A stretch of 64,000 bases of DNA, taken from assembly GCF_024758705.1 (NCBI RefSeq), contig NZ_CP096971.1:1302001-1366000 (forward strand). The letters are read 5' to 3'. Shown in pieces: positions 8,044 to 16,657 of this stretch. Origin of the DNA: Sphingomonas sp. SUN019. Lineage in GTDB: Bacteria > Pseudomonadota > Alphaproteobacteria > Sphingomonadales > Sphingomonadaceae. Numbering within the stretch: the first letter of the stretch is position 1; each line of letters opens with the position of its first letter. The position numbers and the translations under genes are program-made. The notes beneath the pieces were generated by a model. It searched no databases, was not told where the DNA came from, and was given only the letters and a program-made list of their open reading frames with translations.

Positions 8044-8506
8044 CGCGGCCGGGATCACAATGCTTGCCGGCGGCGCAGCCGTTGGCGGGGCGCGAGCGCT
8101 CGGCGGTGCGGCACTCGGTGCGGTGCGGGCCGGCACCGCGATGGGATCGGCAGCGTCGACTGCCTACACGTTTGGCAAGGACACCGCGTCATCACCGACG
8201 ATGCCGGCTGGCCTTGGCGGCGTGGCGCGCGCCGTCGGCAATGCCGCCCGCGAGCGTGCCTCCGGCGCGCTCGGCCTGGGCGAAGCCGCTTCGCACGGGC
8301 GGGCTGCGGCCTGGAATGCCCTCAACCGTGGCGGCCGGGCTGAACCATCACCATCCGGCAACGCCGACGGTGCCCCCGCCTGGGCACGAGCGATGCGTGG
8401 CCAACAGACCGCCCGACATCACCGCCAGGTCGCTCTGCACGCCGTGCAGCAAGGCGATCGTGGCGGCGCCTCCGCCACCCCCGACATCAAGGAAAGGGAC
8501 GACTGA
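8044..8506 (+). pseudogene. trbL: trbL remnant (C-terminal third)
   Basis: The reading frame ending at 8506 carries a TrbL/VirB6-type C-terminus: a Gly/Ala-rich segment (AGGAAVGGARALGGAALGAV), a helical region and a polar tail (PAWARAMRGQQTARHHRQ). TrbL normally has 400-500 residues with several membrane spans at the N-terminus. Only about 150 residues are present and no start codon or ribosome site can be assigned. TrbL is an inner-membrane channel component of the mating bridge, so its loss should disable the transfer apparatus. The stop overlaps the trbF start (TGATG), preserving the usual trbL-F-G-I order. Confidence 0.7.
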
Positions 8507-9318
8507 TGATCTTCAAGCGCGCCGTCCAGCGTTACGGACAAACCCCGGAGCCGGAGACGCCGTATCAGCGTGCCGGCCAAGTCTGGGACGATCGGATCGG
8601 CTCCGCCCGCGTGCAAGCGCGCAACTGGCGCCTGATGGCGTTCGGGTGCCTTGCGCTTACCGGCGGTCTCTCGTCAGCTCTCGTGTGGCAATCGGTGCAG
8701 AGCCGCATCACGCCCTATGTCGTGGAGGTCGACCGGCTGGGCGAGGCGCGCGCCGTCTCGGAAGCGCAAGCCGGCTATCGTCCCACTGACTCGCAGATCA
8801 CATGGCATCTCTCGCGCTTCATCGCGAACGTCCGCGGCCGATCGCTCGATCCGGTGCTGGTTCGCCAAAACTGGCTCGAAGCGTATGATTTCACCACCAA
8901 GCGCGGCGCACAGTTTCTCGGCGACTATGCCCGAACCGCCGATCCCTTCGCCAATATCGGCGAGCGGACGGTGTCGGTTCAGGTTACAAGCGTGGTGCGC
9001 GCGTCGGACCGGTCCTTCCAGGTCAAATGGACCGAAACCGCCTATGAACGCGGTGCGCAGGCCGGGACGCAGCGCTGGACGGCGATCCTGACCGTCGTGA
9101 TGCGGGCCCCCACCGATGCGGACACGCTCCGGAAGAACCCCCTTGGCATCTATGTCGATGCTGTGGACTGGAGCCGGGAACTCGATCCTCCAGCACAGTC
9201 GCGCCTGGCGCCGCCGCCTACTCCTCCTCCGCCGGCCCCGGCAGGCCTGCCGCTCGACTCTCCCCTCGATCCCAATCTCGCTGCTCCCACACAGCCTGCC
9301 CAGGAGTCACGCCCATGA
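8506..9318 (+). CDS. trbF: Conjugal transfer protein TrbF (VirB8-like)
   Basis: The N-terminal cytoplasmic stretch begins FKRAVQRYGQTPEPETPYQRA, typical for TrbF. One membrane span follows at about residues 44-62, then a VirB8-like periplasmic domain (PYVVEVDRLG, WHLSRFIANVRGRS, NPLGIYVDAVDWSREL). The last 40 residues are Pro-rich. TrbF forms the assembly scaffold of the type IV secretion inner-membrane complex. At 270 residues it is somewhat longer than usual because of the tail. Start and stop overlap trbL and trbG. Confidence 0.9.
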   Translation: MIFKRAVQRYGQTPEPETPYQRAGQVWDDRIGSARVQARNWRLMAFGCLALTGGLSSALVWQSVQSRITPYVVEVDRLGEARAVSEAQAGYRPTDSQITWHLSRFIANVRGRSLDPVLVRQNWLEAYDFTTKRGAQFLGDYARTADPFANIGERTVSVQVTSVVRASDRSFQVKWTETAYERGAQAGTQRWTAILTVVMRAPTDADTLRKNPLGIYVDAVDWSRELDPPAQSRLAPPPTPPPPAPAGLPLDSPLDPNLAAPTQPAQESRP

Positions 9319-10244
9319 AGCTCGTTCTCGCAGTGTCCGCCCTCGCGATAGTCGCGACGTCAGCGCCGGCTCAAACCAGGTCTCAGCCATCGTCTGAGCC
9401 GATTGCCGTTGCCACGGCATCGCCAGCGCCGAAGCAGCCAACTCGGCGAGCGATCGCCCGCAAGCGCGTCAACCCGGTGGTGGCGCGTGTCGCTGCTGCC
9501 AATCGTGCAGCCACGCTGGAGCCGCTGGCACAGGGCTTCGTGAATGCGGTCCAGGTATTCCCGTTCAGCGACGGCACGATCTACCAAGTCTACACCGCGC
9601 CCGGCGCCGTCACCGACATTGCCTTGCAGCCCGGCGAGAATCTTGTGGCGGTGGCGGCCGGCGATACAGTCCGGTGGGTCATCGGCGACACGACGAGCGG
9701 CACCGGCGCGGACAAGCGGACGCACGTCCTGGTGAAGCCGTTCACCTCCGGCCTCGCGACCAACCTCGTCGTCACGACGGATCGGCGGAGCTACCACCTC
9801 CAACTCACCGCAACGTCGCGCACCGCGATGGCTGCCCTGTCATGGACATACCCAGCCGACCAGCTGATCGCCCTGCGCCGGGCTGCCGACCAGGCCGCGG
9901 CAGCGGCCCCTGTTTCCGAAGGACTGGCGGTCGACAGCCTTCATTTCAACTACGCGATCAGTGGCGACGCAGCTGCGTGGCGGCCGCTTCGTGCGTTCGA
10001 CGATGGCCGGCAGACGTTTGTCGAGTTCCCCGTCAGCATCGCCGTCGGCGATGCGCCGCCCCTGTTCGTCGTCGGGCCGACCGGCGACGCCGAGTTGGTC
10101 AATTACCGTGTCCGCGGCCGGTTCTACATCGTCGATCGAATCTTCGACGTGGCCGAGCTCAGGCTTGGCACCAGGAAGCAGCAGATCGTCCGTATTGCGC
10201 GCATCGGTGACGGCACCCCCTCGCGAAAGGGAAAGCGCTCATGA
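9315..10244 (+). CDS. trbG: Conjugal transfer protein TrbG (VirB9-like)
   Basis: A signal peptide (residues 1-19, ending APAQT) leads to a TrbG/VirB9 fold: beta strands in QVFPFSDGTIYQVYTAPG, LQPGENLVAVAAGDTVRWVIGDT, and the C-terminal domain with LHFNYAISGD and FVEFP. It is a periplasmic/outer-membrane component of the secretion core complex with TrbI and TrbH. The 309-residue length is normal. ATGA overlaps on both sides show coupling with trbF and trbI. Confidence 0.92.
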   Translation: MKLVLAVSALAIVATSAPAQTRSQPSSEPIAVATASPAPKQPTRRAIARKRVNPVVARVAAANRAATLEPLAQGFVNAVQVFPFSDGTIYQVYTAPGAVTDIALQPGENLVAVAAGDTVRWVIGDTTSGTGADKRTHVLVKPFTSGLATNLVVTTDRRSYHLQLTATSRTAMAALSWTYPADQLIALRRAADQAAAAAPVSEGLAVDSLHFNYAISGDAAAWRPLRAFDDGRQTFVEFPVSIAVGDAPPLFVVGPTGDAELVNYRVRGRFYIVDRIFDVAELRLGTRKQQIVRIARIGDGTPSRKGKRS

Positions 10245-11443
10245 GCGACGTACCCGCCTCCCCTGCGCTGAAACTCGATCCCGAGACGTTGGCCATCCGG
10301 ACCAAACCCGCACGCGCGATCCGCTTCCGTCGCGGCGTGATTATCGCCGTCGCCGCGCTCGGGTCCGTCAGTCTGGTCGTCGTCGCATGGATCGCGCTGA
10401 AACCACGCGTCTTCCGCTCGATCTCAGACCGCCCGGAACTGTCCGAGCCGAGCAACCGTCCATCGACCGACACCCTGAACAGCTTGCCGGCAACCTATGG
10501 CGATACTCCGAAACTCGGCCCACCGCTCCCCGGTGACCTGGGCAGGCCGATCCTCGAAAGCCAGCGCCGAATGGCGATGGAGACCGGCACCGCCAATGAT
10601 CCGTCGGGCCAGTCGGCGGCGCAAGAACGGGAGCGCCGGCTTTCGGAGTTGAGGGCCGCTCGCCAATCGGGGGTGTTGGTGCGAGGCCGCACCGCCACAT
10701 CACCGACTGGCGTAGCCGACGCGGCGGCAACGCCGACGATCCCGGCGGCCGAGGCATCGGGCCAAGCCATCGACCCCGGCCGGGACCCGAATGACCAGGG
10801 GCGCAAGGCCCAGTTCGTCGGCACGCTCGATCGCTCCGGGGACATCAATCCGCACGCGCTGGCGGCAGCCCCGTCGCCATATCTGCTGTCGGCGGGCAGC
10901 GTGATCGCGGCTAGCCTGATCACCGGCCTGCGGTCCGATCTTCCAGGACTGGTGACGGCACAGGTGACGAGCCAGGTGTTCGATAGCCCGACGGGACGCA
11001 CCCTGCTCATTCCACAGGGATCGCGGCTGATCGGCAGGTACGACAGCGTGGTCGCCTTCGGGCAGAAGCGTGCGCTCATCGTGTGGCAACGGATCATAAT
11101 GCCCGACGGCAGCTCGCTTCGGATCGACAATGTCCCGGCAACCGATGCTTCGGGCTACGCCGGCCTGCAGGACAAGGTCGATTTCCACACCTGGGCGCTG
11201 CTCAAGGGTGTCGCGCTGGCCACGGTGCTCGGAGTCGGGTCCGAGCTGACGGTCACGGGCGAGAGCGATCTCGTCCAGGCGATCCGCGAATCCACCCAGC
11301 AGAATGTGTCGCGCGCCGGCGAGCAGCTCACGTCGCGCAATCTCGACATCCAACCGACGATCACGATCCGGCCCGGCGCGACCGTTCGGCTCGTCGTCCA
11401 CAAGGATCTCATTTTTGCGCCGTGGCGCGGCGTCGGAGGCTGA
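10241..11443 (+). CDS. trbI: Conjugal transfer protein TrbI (VirB10-like)
   Basis: The protein has a short cytoplasmic N-terminus, one membrane span at about residues 29-50, a Pro-rich linker with LGPPLPGDLGRPIL (a TrbI hallmark), and the VirB10 beta-barrel domain from about 205 to 400 (VIAASLITGL, PQGSRLIGRYDS, INVPATDASG-type turns, GATVRLVVHKDL). It spans inner and outer membranes in the secretion core. It is 400 residues long, normal for the family. The only other trb genes in this strand block are trbF, trbG and the truncated trbL. Confidence 0.92.
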   Translation: MSDVPASPALKLDPETLAIRTKPARAIRFRRGVIIAVAALGSVSLVVVAWIALKPRVFRSISDRPELSEPSNRPSTDTLNSLPATYGDTPKLGPPLPGDLGRPILESQRRMAMETGTANDPSGQSAAQERERRLSELRAARQSGVLVRGRTATSPTGVADAAATPTIPAAEASGQAIDPGRDPNDQGRKAQFVGTLDRSGDINPHALAAAPSPYLLSAGSVIAASLITGLRSDLPGLVTAQVTSQVFDSPTGRTLLIPQGSRLIGRYDSVVAFGQKRALIVWQRIIMPDGSSLRIDNVPATDASGYAGLQDKVDFHTWALLKGVALATVLGVGSELTVTGESDLVQAIRESTQQNVSRAGEQLTSRNLDIQPTITIRPGATVRLVVHKDLIFAPWRGVGG

Positions 11444-11444
11444 C

Positions 11445-11663
11445 ATGCCCGAACTAAAGCTTGGAAAACTGCCAGACCGCACTCCGGTCAAGATCTCGTT
11501 GACGATAACGCCTGACCTACAAGCCGCCCTGCAAAGCTATGCCGCGATCTACGCTGAGATTTACGGCGTCGAGGAACCGATCGTCGAACTGGTGCCCGCG
11601 ATGCTTGCGGCATTCCTTGAGAGCGATCGCGCCTTCGCTCGCAACCGATCGACCAGAAAATGA
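11445..11663 (+). CDS. DUF2274 domain protein, 72 aa
   Basis: The sequence PELKLGKLPDRTPVKISLTI followed by DLQAALQSYAAIYAEIYG and a terminal helix with LVPAMLAAFLESDRAF is the DUF2274 family. These small proteins follow trbI in many alpha- and betaproteobacterial conjugative elements. Their role is not established. The first part resembles a ribbon-helix-helix DNA-binding protein. The gene starts one base after the trbI stop. Confidence 0.88.
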   Translation: MPELKLGKLPDRTPVKISLTITPDLQAALQSYAAIYAEIYGVEEPIVELVPAMLAAFLESDRAFARNRSTRK

Positions 11664-11881
11664 GTGTCGACCCAGAACTTCCCGATCGCTTCGTTAAACT
11701 CGACGAGGTCAAGCGACGCGTCGGCCTAGGCAAGTCGATGATCTACCGGCTGATCCTTGAGGGCAAGTTTCCAGCGCCCTATAAAATTTCGCCGTCCGCT
11801 TCGCGATGGAGCAATCTGGAGGTTGTCGCTTGGATCGATGATGTGAAAGACGGCTTCGAAGGAAAAAAGCGCAAGGTTTGA
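11660..11881 (+). CDS. AlpA-family helix-turn-helix regulator, 73 aa
   Basis: The protein is a typical AlpA/MerR-like DNA-binding domain: FVKLDEVKRRVGLGKSMIYR forms the HTH and the wing contains FPAPYKISPSASRWSNLEVVAW. AlpA proteins commonly activate excision genes of integrative elements. The ATG overlaps the DUF2274 stop (ATGA). It is the last gene before the tRNA-like fragment, a position that fits an element end, although no integrase gene is present here. Confidence 0.85.
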   Translation: MSVDPELPDRFVKLDEVKRRVGLGKSMIYRLILEGKFPAPYKISPSASRWSNLEVVAWIDDVKDGFEGKKRKV

Positions 11882-12786
11882 TCATCGCTTCCGGTTCGCT
11901 TTAGTCGACGGCAACATCCCGCCAGACTTTCCGCGGCAGCCAAAGAGAATGACTTACTCCGTAGCATTGTCATGGATTTGAGCCCGTACAACGCCCCATG
12001 TTTTCAAGGCCCCGGCGCGTGATGAATCGCCGCGGTTTAGGTGCTTCCGCACTTGCTTTGTATCGTGGGTTCGATTACCAGACCGGGAACCGAACTGAGC
12101 CGACAAGTAACGGTTTTCAGGCGGAAAGGTTGACGAGGTACATTCCGAGGTATCGCGGAAATTGGGATAGATCAGAAACGCGGCAAATTAGTCGTTTAGC
12201 TGATTAGTTCGAATCCCTCCCGCTCCGCCAGCTGGTCAGCACATTTGTCGCGCCTAGCGAGAATTCGCTGAATTGGGCGCAGTTCCGCGGCTTTTCCACG
12301 TTGAATGGTAGCACAGAGAATTTCTCCGCCGACCAAACGGGACCGCTTTAGTCCGCGTTCTCTACGGCCCTTGCAGCCAGTACCGAATCCACAAGCCGCT
12401 CTCCGCGGCGTCAAATCCCCGGGCAAAACTACGCAGTCAGCGCGCGAAAATCCGTGCGTGCAGGGTAACCTGCAGGGAAACTTGCGAGCGAGCATGCGCC
12501 GCGGACACACCGCGACGATACGATCCCCCGTAGGCCGGTAATTCTGCGCACTTGATGCATGGAGTCGAGCAGGGAATTTTTCTAGCCGCTGCACGCAATC
12601 GACACATCGGAGCAGGCAACTTCAACTCGACGTCGCGGCGCGTTTTAACCCGCACGCGAAAGTCGAAAAAACACCGGCCGGTTAACTCAATCCCCGTGGG
12701 CCAGGAGCATCGGCTCTGCGATCCGCCCGATAAAAATTGAAAGGTATCGGCCGACGCTTTTGTTTGGCCGATCCGAGGGATTTCAG
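11882..12786. other. Long gap holding a tRNA-3'-end fragment
   Basis: Apart from the tRNA-Ser fragment at 12207-12230, I see no supportable gene in this 0.9-kb stretch. Local composition becomes less GC-rich between about 12550 and 12760, ahead of the methylase gene, which suggests its promoter lies there. Open frames crossing the tRNA fragment are the familiar false proteins made by tRNA sequence. Confidence 0.5.
12207..12230 (+). other. 3' end of a tRNA-Ser, likely attachment-site relic
   Basis: The bases GTTCGAATCCCTCCCGCTCC followed by GCCA are the T-loop, 3' T-stem, acceptor strand, discriminator and CCA of a serine tRNA. No matching 5' acceptor (GGAGCGG) or anticodon region lies within 100 bases upstream, so this is not a complete gene. 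Integrases of the P4 and phage type recombine in exactly this part of tRNA genes and duplicate it at the far element end. It probably marks one end of the trb-bearing element on its left or the phage-like trio on its right. I found no second copy in the window. Confidence 0.6.
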
Positions 12787-14172
12787 ATGGCCCAATTGAT
12801 AGCAAAAAAAACACCGCATGTGAGACGCGCTGAGCGATTTTTGAAGATCGAGTATCTGCCAGTTGCGGCGCTCACGCCCGACCCGAAAAATGCCCGCAAA
12901 CACTCCAAAAAGCAAATCACGCTGCTTGCGGCCAATATCCGCGAGTTCGGCTTCACCAACCCACTTCTAATCGATGAAAAACAGCAGGTGATTGCTGGGC
13001 ATGCGCGGCTCGAGGCGGCCGCATCGGTGCCGCTCGAGCGGGTGCCGTGCGTCAAAATCGATGGTTTGACTAACACAGCACGAATGGCGCTCGCGATCGC
13101 CGATAACAAGATCGGTGACATGTCGACGTTCGACCTCGAAATATTGTCTGCGACCTTGGCCGACCTGGAAATGCTCGACTTTAACGTTGAGCTGACCGGG
13201 TTCGAGACTGCGGAGATCGACCTGTTACTCGATCAGTCGGCGACCACAAGCCGCAGTAGCGCCCCCGACCCGGCGGACGTGGTGGAACCGATCGACCCGA
13301 ATGCGGCCGCGGTATCATCCGTCGGCGATCTGTGGATGCTTGGCGACCATCGCCTGCTTTGCGGCGACGCATTGTCGGCGGGAAGCTTTTCCCAGCTGCT
13401 CGGCAACGAGCTAGCCGACCTGATTTTTTCTGATCCGCCTTACAATGTCCCAATCGATAAGAATGTGAGCGGTTTGGGGAGAGTGCGCCACCGTGAGTTC
13501 GCCATGGCCGCGGGCGAAATGTCGTCGCGGGAGTTCACCAACTTCTTAAGCACAGCGCTCGGACTGATGGCTAAGTTCAGCCGTGATGGTTCGATCCACT
13601 ACGTGTGCATGGACTTCCGCCATATCGGCGAGCTGCTCGAAGCAGGCGGTTCGGCCTACGACGAGCTCAAGAATATGTGCGTATGGGTTAAGGGCTCGGG
13701 GGGGATGGGATCCCTGTACCGCTCCGAACATGAACTAGTTTTCGTGTTCAAGAAGGGCAACGCGCCGCACATAAATAATGTGCAGCTCGGTAAATTCGGC
13801 CGTTACCGGACGAATGTTTGGCGCTACCCGGGGTTGAACAGCTTCGGGCGCCAGCGCAACGAGGAACTCGCGAGCCATCCGACGGTCAAGCCGGTGTCGC
13901 TAGTCGCCGACGCGATCCGCGATTGTTCAAACCGCGGCGGTCTGGTGCTCGACGCATTCGCTGGCTCGGGTACCACCATCATCGCTGCCGAACGCACGCG
14001 GCGGCGGGCAGCCGCGATCGAGCTTGACCCGCTTTATGTCGATACCGCGGTCCGCCGCTGGGAACGGTTCACAGGCAGGGCGGCAACGCTGAACGGTGAC
14101 GGCCGGACGTTTGCCGAGGTCATGACCGAGCGCGGCGCGCTCCGCCTCGATCAAGCGGTGGCGGGGCTATGA
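12787..14172 (+). CDS. ParB-domain DNA methyltransferase (beta-class N6/N4)
   Basis: Residues about 15-105 form a ParB/Srx-like domain (NARKHSKKQITLLAANIREFGF, then PLLIDEKQQVIAGHARLEAA). The C-terminal half is an N6-adenine/N4-cytosine methyltransferase: motif IV SDPPYNVPI comes first and the AdoMet motif DAFAGSGTTIIAAERT last, the order of the beta group to which CcrM belongs. The ATG at 12787 is 27 bases after another in-frame start and best matches the family. The stop overlaps the DUF5681 gene. Such methylases usually protect phage or element DNA. The target sequence cannot be deduced. Confidence 0.9.
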   Translation: MAQLIAKKTPHVRRAERFLKIEYLPVAALTPDPKNARKHSKKQITLLAANIREFGFTNPLLIDEKQQVIAGHARLEAAASVPLERVPCVKIDGLTNTARMALAIADNKIGDMSTFDLEILSATLADLEMLDFNVELTGFETAEIDLLLDQSATTSRSSAPDPADVVEPIDPNAAAVSSVGDLWMLGDHRLLCGDALSAGSFSQLLGNELADLIFSDPPYNVPIDKNVSGLGRVRHREFAMAAGEMSSREFTNFLSTALGLMAKFSRDGSIHYVCMDFRHIGELLEAGGSAYDELKNMCVWVKGSGGMGSLYRSEHELVFVFKKGNAPHINNVQLGKFGRYRTNVWRYPGLNSFGRQRNEELASHPTVKPVSLVADAIRDCSNRGGLVLDAFAGSGTTIIAAERTRRRAAAIELDPLYVDTAVRRWERFTGRAATLNGDGRTFAEVMTERGALRLDQAVAGL

Positions 14173-14543
14173 CGAAGAAGGTCGGATACAAGAGCCCGCC
14201 CGACCACACGAAGTGGTCGAAAGGGCAGAGCGGCAATCCGAGCGGCCGCAAGAAGGGGCAGCGCAATCTCGTAACTGACCTCGCGGAGGAGATGGCCGCG
14301 ACCGTGCAGGTCACCGAGGGTGGCCGACCACTTAGGCTCACCAAACAACGTGCGCTCATAAGAGGATTAGTCGCACGTTCGATCAAGGGGGACGCACGCG
14401 CGGTCGCGCAGCTACTCCAGCTGCTCGTGCGGCTGCCCGTCGACGAGACCGCAGACCCCGCAACTTCCCCGGCCGACGCAGACGACGAGGCGATCATCGC
14501 CGCCTTCCTCGCGCGCCGTATGAAAGGAACACCTGAAAAATGA
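14169..14543 (+). CDS. DUF5681 domain protein, 124 aa
   Basis: The N-terminus YKSPPDHTKWSKGQSGNPSGRKKG is the DUF5681 signature; the rest is helical with an acidic end. These proteins sit directly upstream of terminase large subunits and may play the part of a small terminase subunit (inference from position). The gene overlaps both neighbours by 4 bases (ATGA), giving a strictly coupled three-gene unit. Confidence 0.85.
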   Translation: MTKKVGYKSPPDHTKWSKGQSGNPSGRKKGQRNLVTDLAEEMAATVQVTEGGRPLRLTKQRALIRGLVARSIKGDARAVAQLLQLLVRLPVDETADPATSPADADDEAIIAAFLARRMKGTPEK

Positions 14544-15994
14544 CTGATACTCAAGTCGTCAACGCCGTCCTGCGCGCCGACTTCCACGCGTTTAACACGC
14601 GCGTGTTCCAGACGCTCAACCCGTCCGAGGAGTTCAAGGACAATTGGAGCATCGAATCGATGACCTGGTGTCTGGAGAAAGTGCGCCGTGGAACGGTCAA
14701 GCGTCAGATTATCAACGCTCCTCCCAGGGGGCTTAAGTCGATGCTTACGTCGGTCGCGCTCCCCGCGTTCGTCTTGGGGCACGATCCCGGCGCGAAATTC
14801 CTATGTGTGTCGCACTCGGCCGATCTGGCTAACCGGTTCGGCCGCGAATGTCGGCGAGTGATGGAGAGCGATTGGTACCGCCACATATTTCCCGACACCG
14901 TACTCAGTAAGACAGCTGAGGACGCAATGGAGACCACCGCTGGGGGCGGGCGTAAGGCCTCGTCGCTCGAGGCGGGGTTAACCGGTCATGGTGGCAACTA
15001 TATCATTATCGACGATCCGCTGCCGGCTAACGAAATCACTTCGCCAGTGGCGCGTCAAAAGGCGATCCGGCTTTACCGCGAATCGCTTCACAGCCGGCTC
15101 GACGACAAGGCAAATGGTAAAATCGTGCTTGTCATGCAGCGATTGCACGAGGACGATCTGACCGGATTTCTCATGGATCAGCCGCGGTTCGAGCGCCTGA
15201 TTCTGCCCGCCGTTGCGCCCCGCGACGAAGACTATGAGCTTTGGCATGGGCGAATCCACCATCGCCGGGAAGGTGATCTGCTTCACCCAGAACACGAACC
15301 GGCGGAGGTTATTGATGAGACGCGTGCGCTATATTCGGCGCACGGATTTGCAGCGCAAATGCAGCAGGACCCGGTCCCGGACAAAGGCAATAATCTGAAA
15401 CTCGCCGGCATGCCGCGCTACACCACGGTACCGCCGCGCGGCGAAAGGCGCGTGACGATTTCGTGGGACACCGCAATCAAGGGCGTGCCCGAGGCGGATT
15501 TTTCGGTAGCGACTGTGTGGAGCGAGCAGCATGACAGCCATTATTTGCTCCATGTGCACCGGGTGAAGAAGGATCTGCCGCAGCTCGTCGACGACGCGAT
15601 CATGCTAAACGAGCGGTTTCGACCCGACTTCACGCTGGTCGAAGCGCAGGGCTCCGGCTCGAACCTGAACGCCTACCTCCGCGCGCAACATATCTACCCC
15701 ACGGAACTGCGTCCTAAAGGCGACAAAGAAACACGCTTCTCGTCAGCCAGTTATTATTTCGAAAAGGGCCAAGTGGTGTTTCCGCTCGACGCTGCCTGGC
15801 TGACCGACTTAGAGCGAGAACTGCTGCAGTTTCCTAACGCCCGTCATGACGATCAGGCTGACAGCGTTAGCCAGTATCTCAATTGGTCGCGAGATCGAGG
15901 GCAAACTGGATTCATCTACCACGGCCTCGACCTCGTGGAGGACCCCACACCCGAAACGCTGACGGATCTCTTGCTCGGCCTCCGGTATCTTTAA
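14540..15994 (+). CDS. Phage terminase large subunit
   Basis: The ATPase domain shows a Walker-A-like NAPPRGLKSML, a VSHSADLANRFG segment and Walker B YIIIDDPL. The C-terminal RNase-H-like nuclease domain shows the acidic residues of SWDTAIKG, LVEAQGSG and HDDQADSVSQYL. Both activities look intact. Terminase cuts and pumps DNA into a phage head. Length (484) is normal. No portal, capsid, tail or lysis gene follows, so the gene is an orphan within the window. Confidence 0.92.
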   Translation: MTDTQVVNAVLRADFHAFNTRVFQTLNPSEEFKDNWSIESMTWCLEKVRRGTVKRQIINAPPRGLKSMLTSVALPAFVLGHDPGAKFLCVSHSADLANRFGRECRRVMESDWYRHIFPDTVLSKTAEDAMETTAGGGRKASSLEAGLTGHGGNYIIIDDPLPANEITSPVARQKAIRLYRESLHSRLDDKANGKIVLVMQRLHEDDLTGFLMDQPRFERLILPAVAPRDEDYELWHGRIHHRREGDLLHPEHEPAEVIDETRALYSAHGFAAQMQQDPVPDKGNNLKLAGMPRYTTVPPRGERRVTISWDTAIKGVPEADFSVATVWSEQHDSHYLLHVHRVKKDLPQLVDDAIMLNERFRPDFTLVEAQGSGSNLNAYLRAQHIYPTELRPKGDKETRFSSASYYFEKGQVVFPLDAAWLTDLERELLQFPNARHDDQADSVSQYLNWSRDRGQTGFIYHGLDLVEDPTPETLTDLLLGLRYL

Positions 15995-16004
15995 CGGGCC
16001 GCAC

Positions 16005-16238
16005 TCATTCCTCGGGGATCGCCTCGATAAGCTGTGACGCTGGTACGCCCAGCGGCACGGCAAGTCGATCAAGAATGGTGAGCGAAGGGTTCCGCGCAGC
16101 GCGTTCGAGATCGGATACGTAGGTTCGGTGTATGCCGGCCTCGAATGCGTAGCGCTCCTGCGACCACCCCCGCTCGATGCGAAGCCGCTTCATATTGGTC
16201 GCGAGGCGCTGGCGAATATCCACGCCAGCGACAGACAT
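16005..16238 (-). CDS. XRE-family transcriptional regulator, 77 aa
   Basis: The protein is a single Cro/C1-type helix-turn-helix: NMKRLRIERGWSQERYAFEAG then the recognition helix region IHRTYVSDLERAARNPSL. It has no effector domain. It is convergent with the terminase gene, with 10 bases between stops, and divergent from the lipoprotein gene at 16343, whose expression it might control. Similar short regulators are scattered in sphingomonad genomes. Confidence 0.85.
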   Translation of the reverse strand: MSVAGVDIRQRLATNMKRLRIERGWSQERYAFEAGIHRTYVSDLERAARNPSLTILDRLAVPLGVPASQLIEAIPEE

Positions 16239-16342
16239 CGATGTCGACGATCCATCTACAGACGATCAGAGACATTCTCGTTGACTTCCTGGCGTCGCCA
16301 AGCATCACCTGTGTCACTGATCGACGACATTAAGGAGCGCAG

Positions 16343-16654
16343 ATGCGAAAGTTCGGGAAGATTATCACGATCGGGCTGGCAGCCACGCTCGGCGCCTGCG
16401 TATCGATGGGGCCGGATTATGACCCGGCCGTGGTGGATCAGCTGACACCTGGGATGGCGAAGGCGGAGGTGGTCGCGCGGCTGGGTCGCCCGACGACCAC
16501 CGCCAGCCTGCCTGACGGGCGCCAGCAGCTAATGTGGGTTCATTCTCGTGGAACGATGCTCGGCACCGCCCGAGCGCGTTCGGTGCTGCTGATATTTAGT
16601 GCCGACGGGAAATACATCGGCCTGGTCAGCCAGACGAACACTGAGATCCGGTAG
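16343..16654 (+). CDS. Small BamE/SmpA-like lipoprotein, 103 aa
   Basis: A lipoprotein signal peptide (lipobox LGAC, Cys19) precedes a compact domain with VDQLTPGMAKAEVVARLGRP and a C-terminal strand LLIFSADGKYIGLV. The sequence T-x-G-M-x-K-x-E-V then LG-P is the pattern of SmpA/OmlA-like outer-membrane lipoproteins. AAGGAG precedes the ATG. It is probably anchored in the outer membrane; partners are unknown. Confidence 0.75.
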   Translation: MRKFGKIITIGLAATLGACVSMGPDYDPAVVDQLTPGMAKAEVVARLGRPTTTASLPDGRQQLMWVHSRGTMLGTARARSVLLIFSADGKYIGLVSQTNTEIR

Positions 16655-16657
16655 GCG

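Noticed and set aside
12100..12230. A complete tRNA-Ser gene
   Set aside because: Only the last 24 bases are present. There is no 5' acceptor strand, D-arm or anticodon arm upstream.
12196..12594. Minus-strand open frame reading LAEREGFELIS through the tRNA fragment
   Set aside because: This peptide is the well-known false product of the complement of a tRNA 3' end. The remainder of the frame has no protein-like features.
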